Shown: piece after piece, positions 15,638-24,349 of the stretch
Layout of the letters: each line of letters begins with the position of its first letter
Numbering within the stretch: the first letter of the stretch is position 1
Assembly: GCA_017519885.1 (NCBI GenBank)
Contig: JAFWRO010000001.1
Coordinates: 1-64,000, forward strand
Direction of reading: 5' to 3'
DNA length: 64,000 nt
DNA from: Liminaster sp017519885
GTDB taxonomy: Bacteria; Bacteroidota; Bacteroidia; Bacteroidales; UBA3663
Translations under genes and position numbers: made by a program
The notes under the pieces: model-generated
What the model was told of the DNA's origin: nothing
The model's database searches: none
Seen by the model: the letters and a program-made list of their open reading frames with translations, nothing else

Positions 15638-16429
15638 ATGAAAAAGGTATCTTTTATTTCAGTATTATTAATGCTTTCATCTTTTATCGCTTTTTTTGGA
15701 CAGCAAAGAAACGTTCAAACTCAGCAAAAGAGCAAAAACAAGGTCTATAAAGTAGGAAACGTATCGTTCACGATGATCTATGTAGAAGGTGGAGATGCTG
15801 TTATAGGGCGCACGAGTGATCAAGGTGATCGCAGATTTGGTTTTGAGGATGATCCTGTGTTATGTACACTGAGCAGTTTTTATATTGGTCAGACACTTGT
15901 TACACAAGAGCTATGGACGGCAGTTATGGGTGATAATCCTTCAGCAATCCAGGGCAACAAGTATCCTGTCACAAATGTGAGCTGGGATGACTGTATGGTA
16001 TTCCTTACCCGTCTCAATGCCAAGACAGGTGAGAACTTCCGACTGCCAACAGAGTTCGAATGGGAGTATGCAGCTCGAGGTGGTAAGAAGAGCCAATATT
16101 ACAAATACTCAGGAAGCAACGTAGAGGAAGAGGTCGCTTGGACAACCTCTTCTAGTGATGAATTGCACTCTGTTGGTACAAAAAAGGCCAATGAGTTAGG
16201 CATTTATGAGATGAGCGGTTATCCCTTGGAATGGTGTAGAAACAGTTACGGCCCATTTTTGCAAGGAGGGAAAGATCCTCAAGGTCCTAATGGAGGAAAT
16301 GGTCCTCGTGCAATGCGAGGAGGCTTTGGCCCTGTTAGTAGGCGCGATCAGGGACAGCCATATATAGGGCACAGCTTATATAGTTTACGTATAGTTCGCC
16401 CTATCAAAAAAATAGTTGTAGAAGAATAG
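15638..16429 (+). CDS. Exported SUMF1/FGE-sulfatase-fold protein (second copy)
   Basis: About 263 residues from MKKVSFISVLLMLSSFIAFFGQ; an ATG four codons earlier (15626) is also possible. It shows the same fold marks as its neighbour: YKVGNVSFTMIYVEGGDAVIG, GQTLVTQELWTAVMGDNPSA, NVSWDDCMVFLTRLNAKTG and FRLPTEFEWEYAARGG. The C-terminus departs from the family (SLYSLRIVRPIKKIVVEE) and lacks the usual GFR-L ending. The shared order of motifs suggests the pair arose by duplication. Catalytic FGE cysteines are not evident. Likely periplasmic or secreted; ligand unknown. Confidence 0.82.
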   Translation: MKKVSFISVLLMLSSFIAFFGQQRNVQTQQKSKNKVYKVGNVSFTMIYVEGGDAVIGRTSDQGDRRFGFEDDPVLCTLSSFYIGQTLVTQELWTAVMGDNPSAIQGNKYPVTNVSWDDCMVFLTRLNAKTGENFRLPTEFEWEYAARGGKKSQYYKYSGSNVEEEVAWTTSSSDELHSVGTKKANELGIYEMSGYPLEWCRNSYGPFLQGGKDPQGPNGGNGPRAMRGGFGPVSRRDQGQPYIGHSLYSLRIVRPIKKIVVEE

Positions 16430-16620
16430 TAATAAAGAATCAGTTCTTATGGCTCTTTCTTTCTCATAAAAACTCATGCTTTACTAAGAGATTAAAGAGA
16501 CTCTATTTGAGAATAATTCTAGTTTAACTATTTCTGATGTAGAAATAGATATAACCAATAACACAGGTATAGAAGCTATTTGGATGCATTTTTCAGTATC
16601 ACTTTTCACATTTTTTTCTT

Positions 16621-17271
16621 ATGCGAAGTTTTTATTTATTTGTTTCACTATTATTCTTGCTTTCTTCTTCCTTGTGTAATGCAGGAGAAAGAACAAGCAG
16701 ACTAAAATTAACCTCAGATAAGGGTGATTATCGAGGTAATTATATTCCTGCTCGTCCTGGTACCTCGGGCATCTCGTTGGGTTACAGGTCTGTAAAATTT
16801 CTTAACCCTGTATTTTTCAATAATATCGATAAAGATGTCTTGGATAATCGAGGTGAAGTTGATTTGTCATATCAAATCTTCCTACACTCGCATCTAGCTC
16901 TTGAAGTTGGAGGGTTTGTCGGTTTTTTCGACTATGGTGACTGGCGAATCGATCATGAAGGTCTCGAATTCTTCCTTGATTATTATGTGCTTCCAGATAT
17001 GGGTAAATTTACACGTTATTTTTGTCCTTATATCGGTGTGGGTTATCAGACTTCTCACTTGAAGGTTGGAAGTTATGGTGATGATGATAAGTCGTCCTCA
17101 TCTGACAACCCATCGATAGGAACTGGTGGCTTGCAAATAAAAGGTGGTCTTACCTTATTCTTAGGTAGAAGCATATTCCTTAAAGCTGAATATCGGCAGT
17201 CTCTTCCTGCTAATGATGAAAAACTATCGCGTGCAATTGAATTAGGATTTGGTATAACAATTAATAGATAA
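16621..17271 (+). CDS. Outer membrane beta-barrel protein of the accessory block
   Basis: A 216-residue protein with signal peptide MRSFYLFVSLLFLLSSSLCNAG. Repeated amphipathic strands (GISLGYRSVKF, LALEVGGFVGFFDYG, FCPYIGVGYQTSHLKVG, LQIKGGLTLFLG, IFLKAEYRQSL, AIELGFGITI) indicate an eight-strand barrel of the OmpA/OprF N-domain size. An acidic/Ser-rich loop (GDDDKSSSSDN) probably faces outside. It ends 4 bp before the 705-residue lipoprotein gene, so the two are an operon; a barrel-lipoprotein complex is a reasonable guess. Confidence 0.72.
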   Translation: MRSFYLFVSLLFLLSSSLCNAGERTSRLKLTSDKGDYRGNYIPARPGTSGISLGYRSVKFLNPVFFNNIDKDVLDNRGEVDLSYQIFLHSHLALEVGGFVGFFDYGDWRIDHEGLEFFLDYYVLPDMGKFTRYFCPYIGVGYQTSHLKVGSYGDDDKSSSSDNPSIGTGGLQIKGGLTLFLGRSIFLKAEYRQSLPANDEKLSRAIELGFGITINR

Positions 17272-17275
17272 AACG

Positions 17276-19393
17276 ATGAAGAAGTTATTATTGTATTTCA
17301 TGACGGCATTGATGTTGCTTCATGTTTCTTCATGTACAACATTGAAACCTATGGCCGATTCTGTTAGTGATCCAGATTATAACAGAAGAATCAAAGTCAC
17401 AAATCCAAGATATAAAAAGAAGCCAAATGCTATAGGATATACTATAGGTATAGGTCTTCCAATTGTAGGTGCTGCAGGAGGATATATGTCTGATCTGGTC
17501 AAAACTCAAGATAGCGATGGTATCAGAAAAGAATCCAAGATTGGTGGCGCTGGTTTTGGTCTGCTTGTTGGTACTGGCTTGTCGTATCTTGCTAGTAAAA
17601 TTGGCGGTTATCATAAAAATGTTAGGGCCGACAACTATGATAGGTGGGCAGATAAAGCAGGCGGTAATTATGTTTGTCTTAGAAACGATGGTAGCACTGT
17701 AACCTTCATTGATAAGCTCGCTGAAAAGGATTTTGAAGTTAGAAACATTAACGATGTTGCTGATTTTGCTAACGCTTTTCCTAATAGTTATTATGCCGAA
17801 AATGTATTTAGCCAAGGATTAAAGAAACTGGGGAGAAACGATTTGCCTCAACTTATTACCCTTCTTCCTAATTGTGCGGGTGTTTCGGATGCAAAGGAAA
17901 GATACATTAAAGAAAGCAATTCTTTTGACGAATTGAGCGCAGCTTTGAAAAAATATCCAATTGGAACCGAAGTTCAAAAAATGTATTTAGATCTGATAGA
18001 GGATGCTAATAATGCAATTACTTTCAAGCAAATGTATCCTGCAACGCAGTATGGTAAGGAAGCAGTGAAGAATGCATTCCGTACCATAAATGATGTATCG
18101 GATATAAAGCATCTTAAAGATGTCTATGGCAATCAGTTCAATTTGAATAAGCAAGATCTTTCAACTGCTTCTGATGCAGTCAAAAAGAATTACTTCAACT
18201 CTTTGTTCATTCTCGCACCCAATCAGAATGTCAATACCTTTGACCAAATTAATTCGAACTATTCTTGGTTGACTTATGAGGGAAAAGAAAATGATGTCCT
18301 CGATAAATATTGGGATTACTGCAACAAACCAAGTGCTTCAGGTAAAGAAGTTTTGGCGGCATTGGGACGGGTCGCTGGAAAAGTGGGCCTCAGAGGAGAG
18401 ACCGTTAAGTCTTTCGTTGAAAAAAAGGTAGCAGAAACGATGCAAGATCAACTCAAAGTGATTAGTGTTAATACTGCTAACTCTACAAGTTCAGAGTTCG
18501 AAAGGTGGAAGAATGCTGTATATACAGCTGGAGTCATAGTAGATGACTCTTCGTTTAAGGTCTTAGTATATGGTGAGGTAAAGAATAATTCAAAATTCGA
18601 CGTGCCAGTTGGTGTCAGTATGTCTGGAGAGCTATATAGAATTACAAAGCTGGAAAATTCACTATTAGGAGGTTTAGTAAGTGGACTTGCATCGCTTGCT
18701 GGGGTTTCGCCTGAGACTAGAGAATTGATAACAGCTCTGAATGTTCATGGATTTACTATTCCAATCCTACCAGCAGGTGAAACTTATCCATACGCTATCA
18801 TGCTTGATTTTGGGGGTACACAATTGGACGAAGCTACAAAGAGAGGGGGGGTGAACCTTGGCGATCTCATTAAGACCTCTTCTGATGTACAATTGGCTAA
18901 TGTTAATGTACATGCCGCATTCAATACTGAGAAGGTTAGCGAAGAACAGATTAAGAAGCAAAACGAATGGCTTCTTATGGCCCAAAATGGTTTGCCAGAA
19001 GCAAATTTCAAGGACCTTTTCCGTAATGAATCATTAAACCAAAATGAATGGGACAGGCGATGGAGAGAATATTCTGAAAGGCATGATCCAGTTGGCAGTA
19101 TTATCGTGGACAAAAATTATAGCGAACTGCCTAATGGAAAACTAAGTAAAGGACTATTATTGGGTACATGGTATTATTATGACTATCCTGGACTTTTACG
19201 TTTTAAAGATTCAAATGGAAATTTGATTAGTGATTATATTAATTATAATGTGTCTTTTGAAGATGAATATGGTACAAAGTTGCATAAATATGAAATTGGA
19301 TATGCAACAGAGAACATACGTAATAATATTGATAGTTGGGAATTTGATTCCTATGAGGAAATGCGTGATGCCGTAATTAACGCTTTAAAATAA
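17276..19393 (+). CDS. 705-residue lipoprotein with N-terminal glycine-zipper region, family not recognised
   Basis: Lipobox HVSSC (Cys20) followed by TTLKPMADS without acidic residues, which suggests retention facing the periplasm. Residues about 53-115 hold two Gly-rich hydrophobic stretches (IGYTIGIGLPIVGAAGGYM and IGGAGFGLLVGTGLSYLASKIGG), like glycine-zipper membrane-inserting segments. The middle (about 150-350) is a run of short helical repeats around FA/YP-N-S-Y motifs resembling SEL1/TPR-like or outer-membrane-assembly repeats. The C-terminal half contains a beta-rich domain (about 385-540) and a charged tail. No enzyme motif is seen. It is coupled to the upstream barrel gene. Confidence 0.8.
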   Translation: MKKLLLYFMTALMLLHVSSCTTLKPMADSVSDPDYNRRIKVTNPRYKKKPNAIGYTIGIGLPIVGAAGGYMSDLVKTQDSDGIRKESKIGGAGFGLLVGTGLSYLASKIGGYHKNVRADNYDRWADKAGGNYVCLRNDGSTVTFIDKLAEKDFEVRNINDVADFANAFPNSYYAENVFSQGLKKLGRNDLPQLITLLPNCAGVSDAKERYIKESNSFDELSAALKKYPIGTEVQKMYLDLIEDANNAITFKQMYPATQYGKEAVKNAFRTINDVSDIKHLKDVYGNQFNLNKQDLSTASDAVKKNYFNSLFILAPNQNVNTFDQINSNYSWLTYEGKENDVLDKYWDYCNKPSASGKEVLAALGRVAGKVGLRGETVKSFVEKKVAETMQDQLKVISVNTANSTSSEFERWKNAVYTAGVIVDDSSFKVLVYGEVKNNSKFDVPVGVSMSGELYRITKLENSLLGGLVSGLASLAGVSPETRELITALNVHGFTIPILPAGETYPYAIMLDFGGTQLDEATKRGGVNLGDLIKTSSDVQLANVNVHAAFNTEKVSEEQIKKQNEWLLMAQNGLPEANFKDLFRNESLNQNEWDRRWREYSERHDPVGSIIVDKNYSELPNGKLSKGLLLGTWYYYDYPGLLRFKDSNGNLISDYINYNVSFEDEYGTKLHKYEIGYATENIRNNIDSWEFDSYEEMRDAVINALK

Positions 19394-19432
19394 GATTGTC
19401 AACAATATCAAGCAAATCAAATAATAACAATT

Positions 19433-20188
19433 ATGAAATCATATAGATTTATCCATTTATTATACCTGTTGTTTTTAAGCGTCAGTTTGGTTTCATGTGA
19501 CAAGGATAATGATTCAGAAGTCCTTTCACATCTTTTCTTCGGCGAAGAATCTGGAAAATCTGGTGACGATACTGGTGACAAAGACGACAAGTATGATCAA
19601 TCAAAACAATATGTTGATTTAGGTTTGAGTGTCAAATGGGCAGTTTGTAATCTTGGAGCAAAGCAACCCCAGGATTATGGAGATTATTATGCATGGGGTG
19701 AAATAGAAACAAAGACTTCATTTAACTGGCTGAATTATAAATTCTATAACGCAAATACAGATAAACTTACAAAATATTGCACATCTAGTTCCTATGGGGA
19801 CAAAGATAACAGAACTAGCTTGACTGATAGCGATGATGCCGCTTCTGTTCTCTGTGGGACTGGTTGGCGTATGCCTACTCATGATGAGATTGTAGAGTTA
19901 TTTGATCATTGTTCGTTTACAATTACTACCTATCGAGGTACTCGTGGAACGCAAATAACAAGTGAGACTAATGGAGAATCTATCTTTATTCCTTATGCTG
20001 GTTATTATGAAGAAAAGAGTATTAAGGAAGTCAAAGAAGATTTTTATTTGTGGAGTAAGGAGCTTTATGCCCAGACTCCTTCTCATGCTATTTGCTTTAA
20101 TTCTAACCATAATACTAAAAAGATTCAACTGCAAGGCATCGAAAGATTTTATGGCTTTCAGATTAGGGCAGTTTATACAGGAAAATAG
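19433..20188 (+). CDS. FISUMP-like surface lipoprotein
   Basis: A 251-residue lipoprotein with lipobox SLVSC (Cys22), then DKDNDSE, an acidic surface-export-like signal, and a low-complexity acidic linker (SGDDTGDKDDKYD). The body begins QYVDLGLSVKWAVCNLGA and contains AWGE, ASVLCGTGWRMPTHDEIVEL and FYGFQIRAVY, the pattern of Fibrobacter-major-paralogous (FISUMP) type domains, whose WRMPT-x-x-E segment parallels the FRLPTEAEWE segment of the SUMF1 proteins nearby. This implies a lectin-like binding fold at the cell surface. Ligand unknown. Confidence 0.75.
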   Translation: MKSYRFIHLLYLLFLSVSLVSCDKDNDSEVLSHLFFGEESGKSGDDTGDKDDKYDQSKQYVDLGLSVKWAVCNLGAKQPQDYGDYYAWGEIETKTSFNWLNYKFYNANTDKLTKYCTSSSYGDKDNRTSLTDSDDAASVLCGTGWRMPTHDEIVELFDHCSFTITTYRGTRGTQITSETNGESIFIPYAGYYEEKSIKEVKEDFYLWSKELYAQTPSHAICFNSNHNTKKIQLQGIERFYGFQIRAVYTGK

Positions 20189-20279
20189 CATAGAAAACTG
20201 TATTAGGCTTCCTTTTATTGGTAAGGGGATAAAACTGTTGTTGTTTAAGTTGATATTTACTAAAATTGATATAACAATT

Positions 20280-22460
20280 ATGAAAAAGAAAAGCTTATTC
20301 AGATTATTCGTCCTGCTAATTCTGAGCATCGGCTTAATTTCGTGCAGCAAGGATGAAGAAGTCATCGATGATGACAACACTGGCGAGCGCACTTTTGCCG
20401 AAATTTGCAAAGATGTGTCGGACATCGACTATGCCATTGTCGACTATTACGAAAAAAGTGAGTCACTTGCTGAGTTAATTGAACATATTGATGAAATCAG
20501 TAAAATCAAAGGGGTGGAAGAAGTCTTCTATGATAATAATTCTTCCATGTATGTGAGAATTAAAGATTTTGGCACAATCTCATATTCCTTTTATCAACCA
20601 GCTGAATATGATATTACGCCACTCCTGCAAAAGTCAAAATCTCGACGAATAAAGTATGGCTCGAATTCTTCTATAGATCCCACATATACCTATCAGAATC
20701 TTGATAATACTAGTGTCATAATTGTTAATCAGCAATCAAAAAATGAAGACAAACAATGTAGTTGGGCAGAATGTGCAGAGCTTGTAAGAGGTATGTTTGT
20801 TGATGCAGGATTTGATGAACCCACAATTGAAAATTCTCCTAATGTTGAGTTTTTCAAAAACGGTTTATTCGAACATGATTATGTTTTCCTGATGACACAT
20901 GGCCAATATGAATATAATAAAAAGAGCAAGCAAGGAATACATTGGTTATTAACGTCAGTAGAGGTGCCTTGCAATGCCTTGGGAAATGTTAATAGTGAAA
21001 AATTAGCCGAATTGTTGATAAATTATAATACTCAACAAGATGTATCTTATGGACGTGTTAAGGAAATTAGAAAAGGGAAAAAGGAGACTATCTGTTATTT
21101 AAAGGTTTCTGAACATTTCATCAGTGAGACAAGTAAGCAATTTAAACATCCAGGAAAAGGAATTGTCTTTAATTCTGCATGCCATTCAATGCAGGGAAGC
21201 AATGAACCGGATTCTATCAGTTATAGTTTGTCTGATGTTTTTATCAATAGAGGTGCAGGTGCTTATTTCGGTTACGACGAAGAAGTTTCTGTCAGCTCTT
21301 TGGGTGGAGTTAATTTTTGGGGTAATTTATTATCTGGAATGTCGATTGAAAATGCAATCGAAAATATGGATTTCGTTTTAAGGCACGAGTATCGCACAGA
21401 TAAACTATTATCTTTAACAGTAAAATCATGGTGGGCAGATTTGATACCTCATATGTCTAAAGAATTTGGTCAAAGCTGCATTAGTCGGCCTCTATTAGAC
21501 TTTGAAGATAAATCTAATGATGATGGTTTAAAAGTTATACTCAGTGCTGTTGAGCCCATATTTTATATTGAGTTTGACAAACAACAAATGAATAATGTTG
21601 AAAGTCTAAGAAAAATGCCATTAAGATATGGATTTGAACTGAGCGAATCGGATCTGTTTTTAGATGTTGTTACGGTTAGCAAGAATAGCGTTGGAGATGA
21701 TGGATGTTCATTGTCCTCAAGCAACGAATACATTCTATTTTCACAATCCTTAACCTATAATGCAACAGAATCGAACTCTATGATCAAGCCAGAGACAACC
21801 TATTGGGCTCGTGCTTTTGTATATGATGGAAGCGGCTACAATTATAGCGAACCTTTAACTTTTACGACAGGTAAATACGAGCGCATTGATCAGGTAGTTC
21901 CTTCCGATATTCGTGAACAGATGGAACCCTATATTGACATTTATGATGGCAATAATCCACCTAATATTGAGGGAGAATACATTGCTAGTCCGTGGGAACT
22001 TGTCTATTCAAGCCATGGTTATTCACCTGGTGATATTTTTGCTGATCGCTATTTCAAATTCTACAACCAAAATTTACATAACAATACTTTGGACTATAAA
22101 GGGAAGCAGGCATCCAGCGAAGATACAGGCACAGGTGCATTCATCAGCGGAGAGGGTAATAACTTCAGCGTGTTCTTTAATACAGAAGGTGTAACCCACT
22201 ATTCGGAATATGATATTAATACTAAGACAGCCTTGATTGTTTCTGGAACCTTGGCAGAAGGTGGTATCAGCAATCTGCAATATGCTTTTGTTATGGTTGA
22301 CAAATCGGACGACCCGAACCATCACGTCATAGATGTCGGCGTATTCCGAGTATTCCATGATCAGGATGGATTCAGTCCTGTCTCAAATTGGTATAGTGCT
22401 AAACGGCGTGTCGATGGCTATAATCCAAATCTTCCGTCGTATCTCGATTATGACAGGTAG
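20280..22460 (+). CDS. Surface lipoprotein with clan-CD (caspase/gingipain/CHAT-like) cysteine protease core
   Basis: About 726 residues. The ATG at 20280 starts MKKKSLFRLF with lipobox GLISC (Cys22), then SKDEEVIDDD, a good surface-export signal; the frame is open further upstream but overlaps the preceding gene. The protease core shows the clan-CD dyad: His207 in YVFLMTHGQ and Cys301 in IVFNSACHS, each after a hydrophobic strand, followed by SLSDVFINRGAGAYFGYDE and NFWGNLLSGMSIENAIE as in CHAT and gingipains. The His-Cys distance (94) is long, due to an insertion of about 45 residues. A fibronectin-like part (ARAFVYDGSGYNYSEPLTFTTG) and a C-terminal beta domain follow. Probable surface protease; specificity unknown. 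Confidence 0.75.
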   Translation: MKKKSLFRLFVLLILSIGLISCSKDEEVIDDDNTGERTFAEICKDVSDIDYAIVDYYEKSESLAELIEHIDEISKIKGVEEVFYDNNSSMYVRIKDFGTISYSFYQPAEYDITPLLQKSKSRRIKYGSNSSIDPTYTYQNLDNTSVIIVNQQSKNEDKQCSWAECAELVRGMFVDAGFDEPTIENSPNVEFFKNGLFEHDYVFLMTHGQYEYNKKSKQGIHWLLTSVEVPCNALGNVNSEKLAELLINYNTQQDVSYGRVKEIRKGKKETICYLKVSEHFISETSKQFKHPGKGIVFNSACHSMQGSNEPDSISYSLSDVFINRGAGAYFGYDEEVSVSSLGGVNFWGNLLSGMSIENAIENMDFVLRHEYRTDKLLSLTVKSWWADLIPHMSKEFGQSCISRPLLDFEDKSNDDGLKVILSAVEPIFYIEFDKQQMNNVESLRKMPLRYGFELSESDLFLDVVTVSKNSVGDDGCSLSSSNEYILFSQSLTYNATESNSMIKPETTYWARAFVYDGSGYNYSEPLTFTTGKYERIDQVVPSDIREQMEPYIDIYDGNNPPNIEGEYIASPWELVYSSHGYSPGDIFADRYFKFYNQNLHNNTLDYKGKQASSEDTGTGAFISGEGNNFSVFFNTEGVTHYSEYDINTKTALIVSGTLAEGGISNLQYAFVMVDKSDDPNHHVIDVGVFRVFHDQDGFSPVSNWYSAKRRVDGYNPNLPSYLDYDR

Positions 22461-22477
22461 TAGTTATTGCAATTCTA

Positions 22478-22514
22478 AAGAAATGGGTCAAGCAGAACGC
22501 CTGACCCATTTCTT
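22478..22514. terminator. Bidirectional terminator between convergent genes
   Basis: AAGAAATGGGTCA (22478-22490) and TGACCCATTTCTT (22502-22514) form a perfect 13-bp stem with an 11-nt loop between the protease lipoprotein and the convergent dipeptidase gene. Confidence 0.85.
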
Positions 22515-22519
22515 GTATT

Positions 22520-24265
22520 TCAGAATCCACTCCAGAACTTGCGCCAATATTGGCGATAGAGTTCATCCCAACGGAGGACGGTGGCACCAACGAAGTCGGC
22601 GATGTAGCCGTTGAGGAAGTTGGTGGCGTATGCCTCGCCTTGACTCTCACCAGTGCCATTGGAGGCTTCGTCGGCCGTAGTGGAAGAACGGAGGATGTTC
22701 ATGTATTCTTGTTCAACAAAAGGAAGCTCACGTTCAGCTTTGTCGAGGAAATAACGTTGAGCTGACTCGATGTCCTTGCGACATTCGCCCCAGCGGACGG
22801 TAGCGAGTTTGTTGGCCTGTCGATAGTGCCAGACGAGCGCATCGTCGCGATAACGATGCTGACCGCAGACTTCCAGCATCCTGGGCAGTTGGGTAGTGCC
22901 ACAGAAGATGGGGAAACGTGGCGACTGGCCTGGATTGTCGAGCGACATCCAGCACACCCCTCCTACGGCATCGGGAAGCCAACCTCGCAACTGGATGACG
23001 GTGGAGTAGGCGCATTGCGGCACAGCTACGGTGCGCACCCAGTGCCAATCGTTGTCTCCCGTGAGGGCATATAACGTATTGATGAGGCGACTGTTCATCC
23101 AAGGGTTGGCGATGGACGAGATGATGCTGTCTTCGCTTGCCCAGGGCTTCTTGCCAGCCAGATCACGGCTTGCGTTGGGGATGCGCATCTTCTGTGTGAG
23201 GTCGAGTTGCTTGTCGCCTTCATACCACGTACCGAGCAGGCTGATGACCTTCTGGTAGGAGATGAGCGAGTCGGGACGAATGCTGACAGGTAGTTCGTCC
23301 ATCGTGTCGTTGAGCCCCAGTGAAGGAGCCAACTGCTGCATAATGTAGAGTTCGCGTGTGGAATAGTTCTTCTCTTCGTCGAAATAGTTGACACCACTGT
23401 AGACGCGCCAGAACGAGAATTCCGACGAGCCATCCCAGAATCCGAGTTTACGAGCCACGTCGAAAACATTTTGCGAAGCCATCTGCGTGTCGGAAACGAG
23501 AGGGACATAGGCAGGTTTCTTTCCCTTCTTTGCTTTGGCAGGTTTGGATGGAGGTGTAAGTGTGCTGAGTGAACCGATGCGGCTGATGTTGGCCGAAACG
23601 CAAACCTCATCATCGGGGATGCGCTGTGCAGCCCATACACCACCCACTTGGTCGGGACCTTCGCCAAGCGCCTCGAAGATCCAAGCCTCCTCAGTGTCGG
23701 CTATCGTCAGGCATTCGCCCGAATCGCCGTATCCGTATTCGTGGATGAGCTGGCCCATAAGCAGGATGGCGTCACGCGCCTTGGTACAACGTTGCAGTGC
23801 CACACGACAGAGTTCCTCAATCATGAACATACCATCCTTGTTTTCGAGCGTATCGCGACCTGTGAACGTGGTCTCGCCGATACCAAGTTGGTGTTCGTTG
23901 AGGCAGGGGTATGCCGTGTCGAGGTAACGATAGGTGTGGCCTGCAGGTTGGGGAATCTGTCCCTTTACCTTCACCCCATCCATCGAACCAGGATATTCGG
24001 TATGCATCCGCCCCTCGTAGATATCCATCACGGTGTCGCGCTCGATGTCGGCAGCAGGCACCCAGCGCATCCAGGTGCGATACCAGGAGTCGCAGGTGTG
24101 GCTGGTGATTACCGAGCCATCAGTCGTGGCCTTGCGGCCCACGAGGATGCTGGTGCATTTATCGCCCGGCATTGACTCCTGCAAGTCAAACGATTGTGCA
24201 GAAACACTAACGGCACAGAACAATGTCCATGCCGTCAGAGAGATAAATCTATTGAGATTTTTCAT
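22520..24265 (-). CDS. C69-family dipeptidase (PepD-like)
   Basis: A 581-residue N-terminal-nucleophile hydrolase. After a signal peptide (MKNLNRFISLTAWTLFCAVSVSAQ) comes a short propeptide and DKCTSILVGRKATTDGSV, where Cys37 is the expected nucleophile exposed by autoprocessing. HTCDSWY, GIGETTFTGRD, RDAILLMGQLIHEYGYGDSGECLTIAD and EAWIFEALG are the further C69 signatures. It cleaves dipeptides, probably in the periplasm, feeding peptide catabolism. The preceding FKBP lipoprotein gene is 84 bp upstream on the same strand with a 16-bp repeat between them. Confidence 0.9.
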   Translation of the reverse strand: MKNLNRFISLTAWTLFCAVSVSAQSFDLQESMPGDKCTSILVGRKATTDGSVITSHTCDSWYRTWMRWVPAADIERDTVMDIYEGRMHTEYPGSMDGVKVKGQIPQPAGHTYRYLDTAYPCLNEHQLGIGETTFTGRDTLENKDGMFMIEELCRVALQRCTKARDAILLMGQLIHEYGYGDSGECLTIADTEEAWIFEALGEGPDQVGGVWAAQRIPDDEVCVSANISRIGSLSTLTPPSKPAKAKKGKKPAYVPLVSDTQMASQNVFDVARKLGFWDGSSEFSFWRVYSGVNYFDEEKNYSTRELYIMQQLAPSLGLNDTMDELPVSIRPDSLISYQKVISLLGTWYEGDKQLDLTQKMRIPNASRDLAGKKPWASEDSIISSIANPWMNSRLINTLYALTGDNDWHWVRTVAVPQCAYSTVIQLRGWLPDAVGGVCWMSLDNPGQSPRFPIFCGTTQLPRMLEVCGQHRYRDDALVWHYRQANKLATVRWGECRKDIESAQRYFLDKAERELPFVEQEYMNILRSSTTADEASNGTGESQGEAYATNFLNGYIADFVGATVLRWDELYRQYWRKFWSGF

Positions 24266-24273
24266 TTTTTAGT

Positions 24274-24337
24274 CGTTATAGCGTTTTTTCGTTATAGCGT
24301 TATTTCGTTATTTCGGGATACCGTTATTCCGAAATGT
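24274..24337. repeat. 16-bp tandem repeat, four copies (two good, two degenerate)
   Basis: CGTTATAGCGTTTTTT, CGTTATAGCGTTATTT, CGTTATTTCGGGATAC and CGTTATTCCGAAATGT follow head to tail. The last two together form ATTTCGG...CCGAAAT, a 7-bp dyad that could act as a hairpin for the FKBP gene. Confidence 0.7.
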
Positions 24338-24349
24338 TTGTATTTTCCT

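Noticed and set aside
14805..16429. Diversity-generating retroelement with SUMF1 proteins as variable targets
   Set aside because: No template/variable repeat pair was seen, and the only reverse transcriptase is a group II intron maturase 37 kb away.
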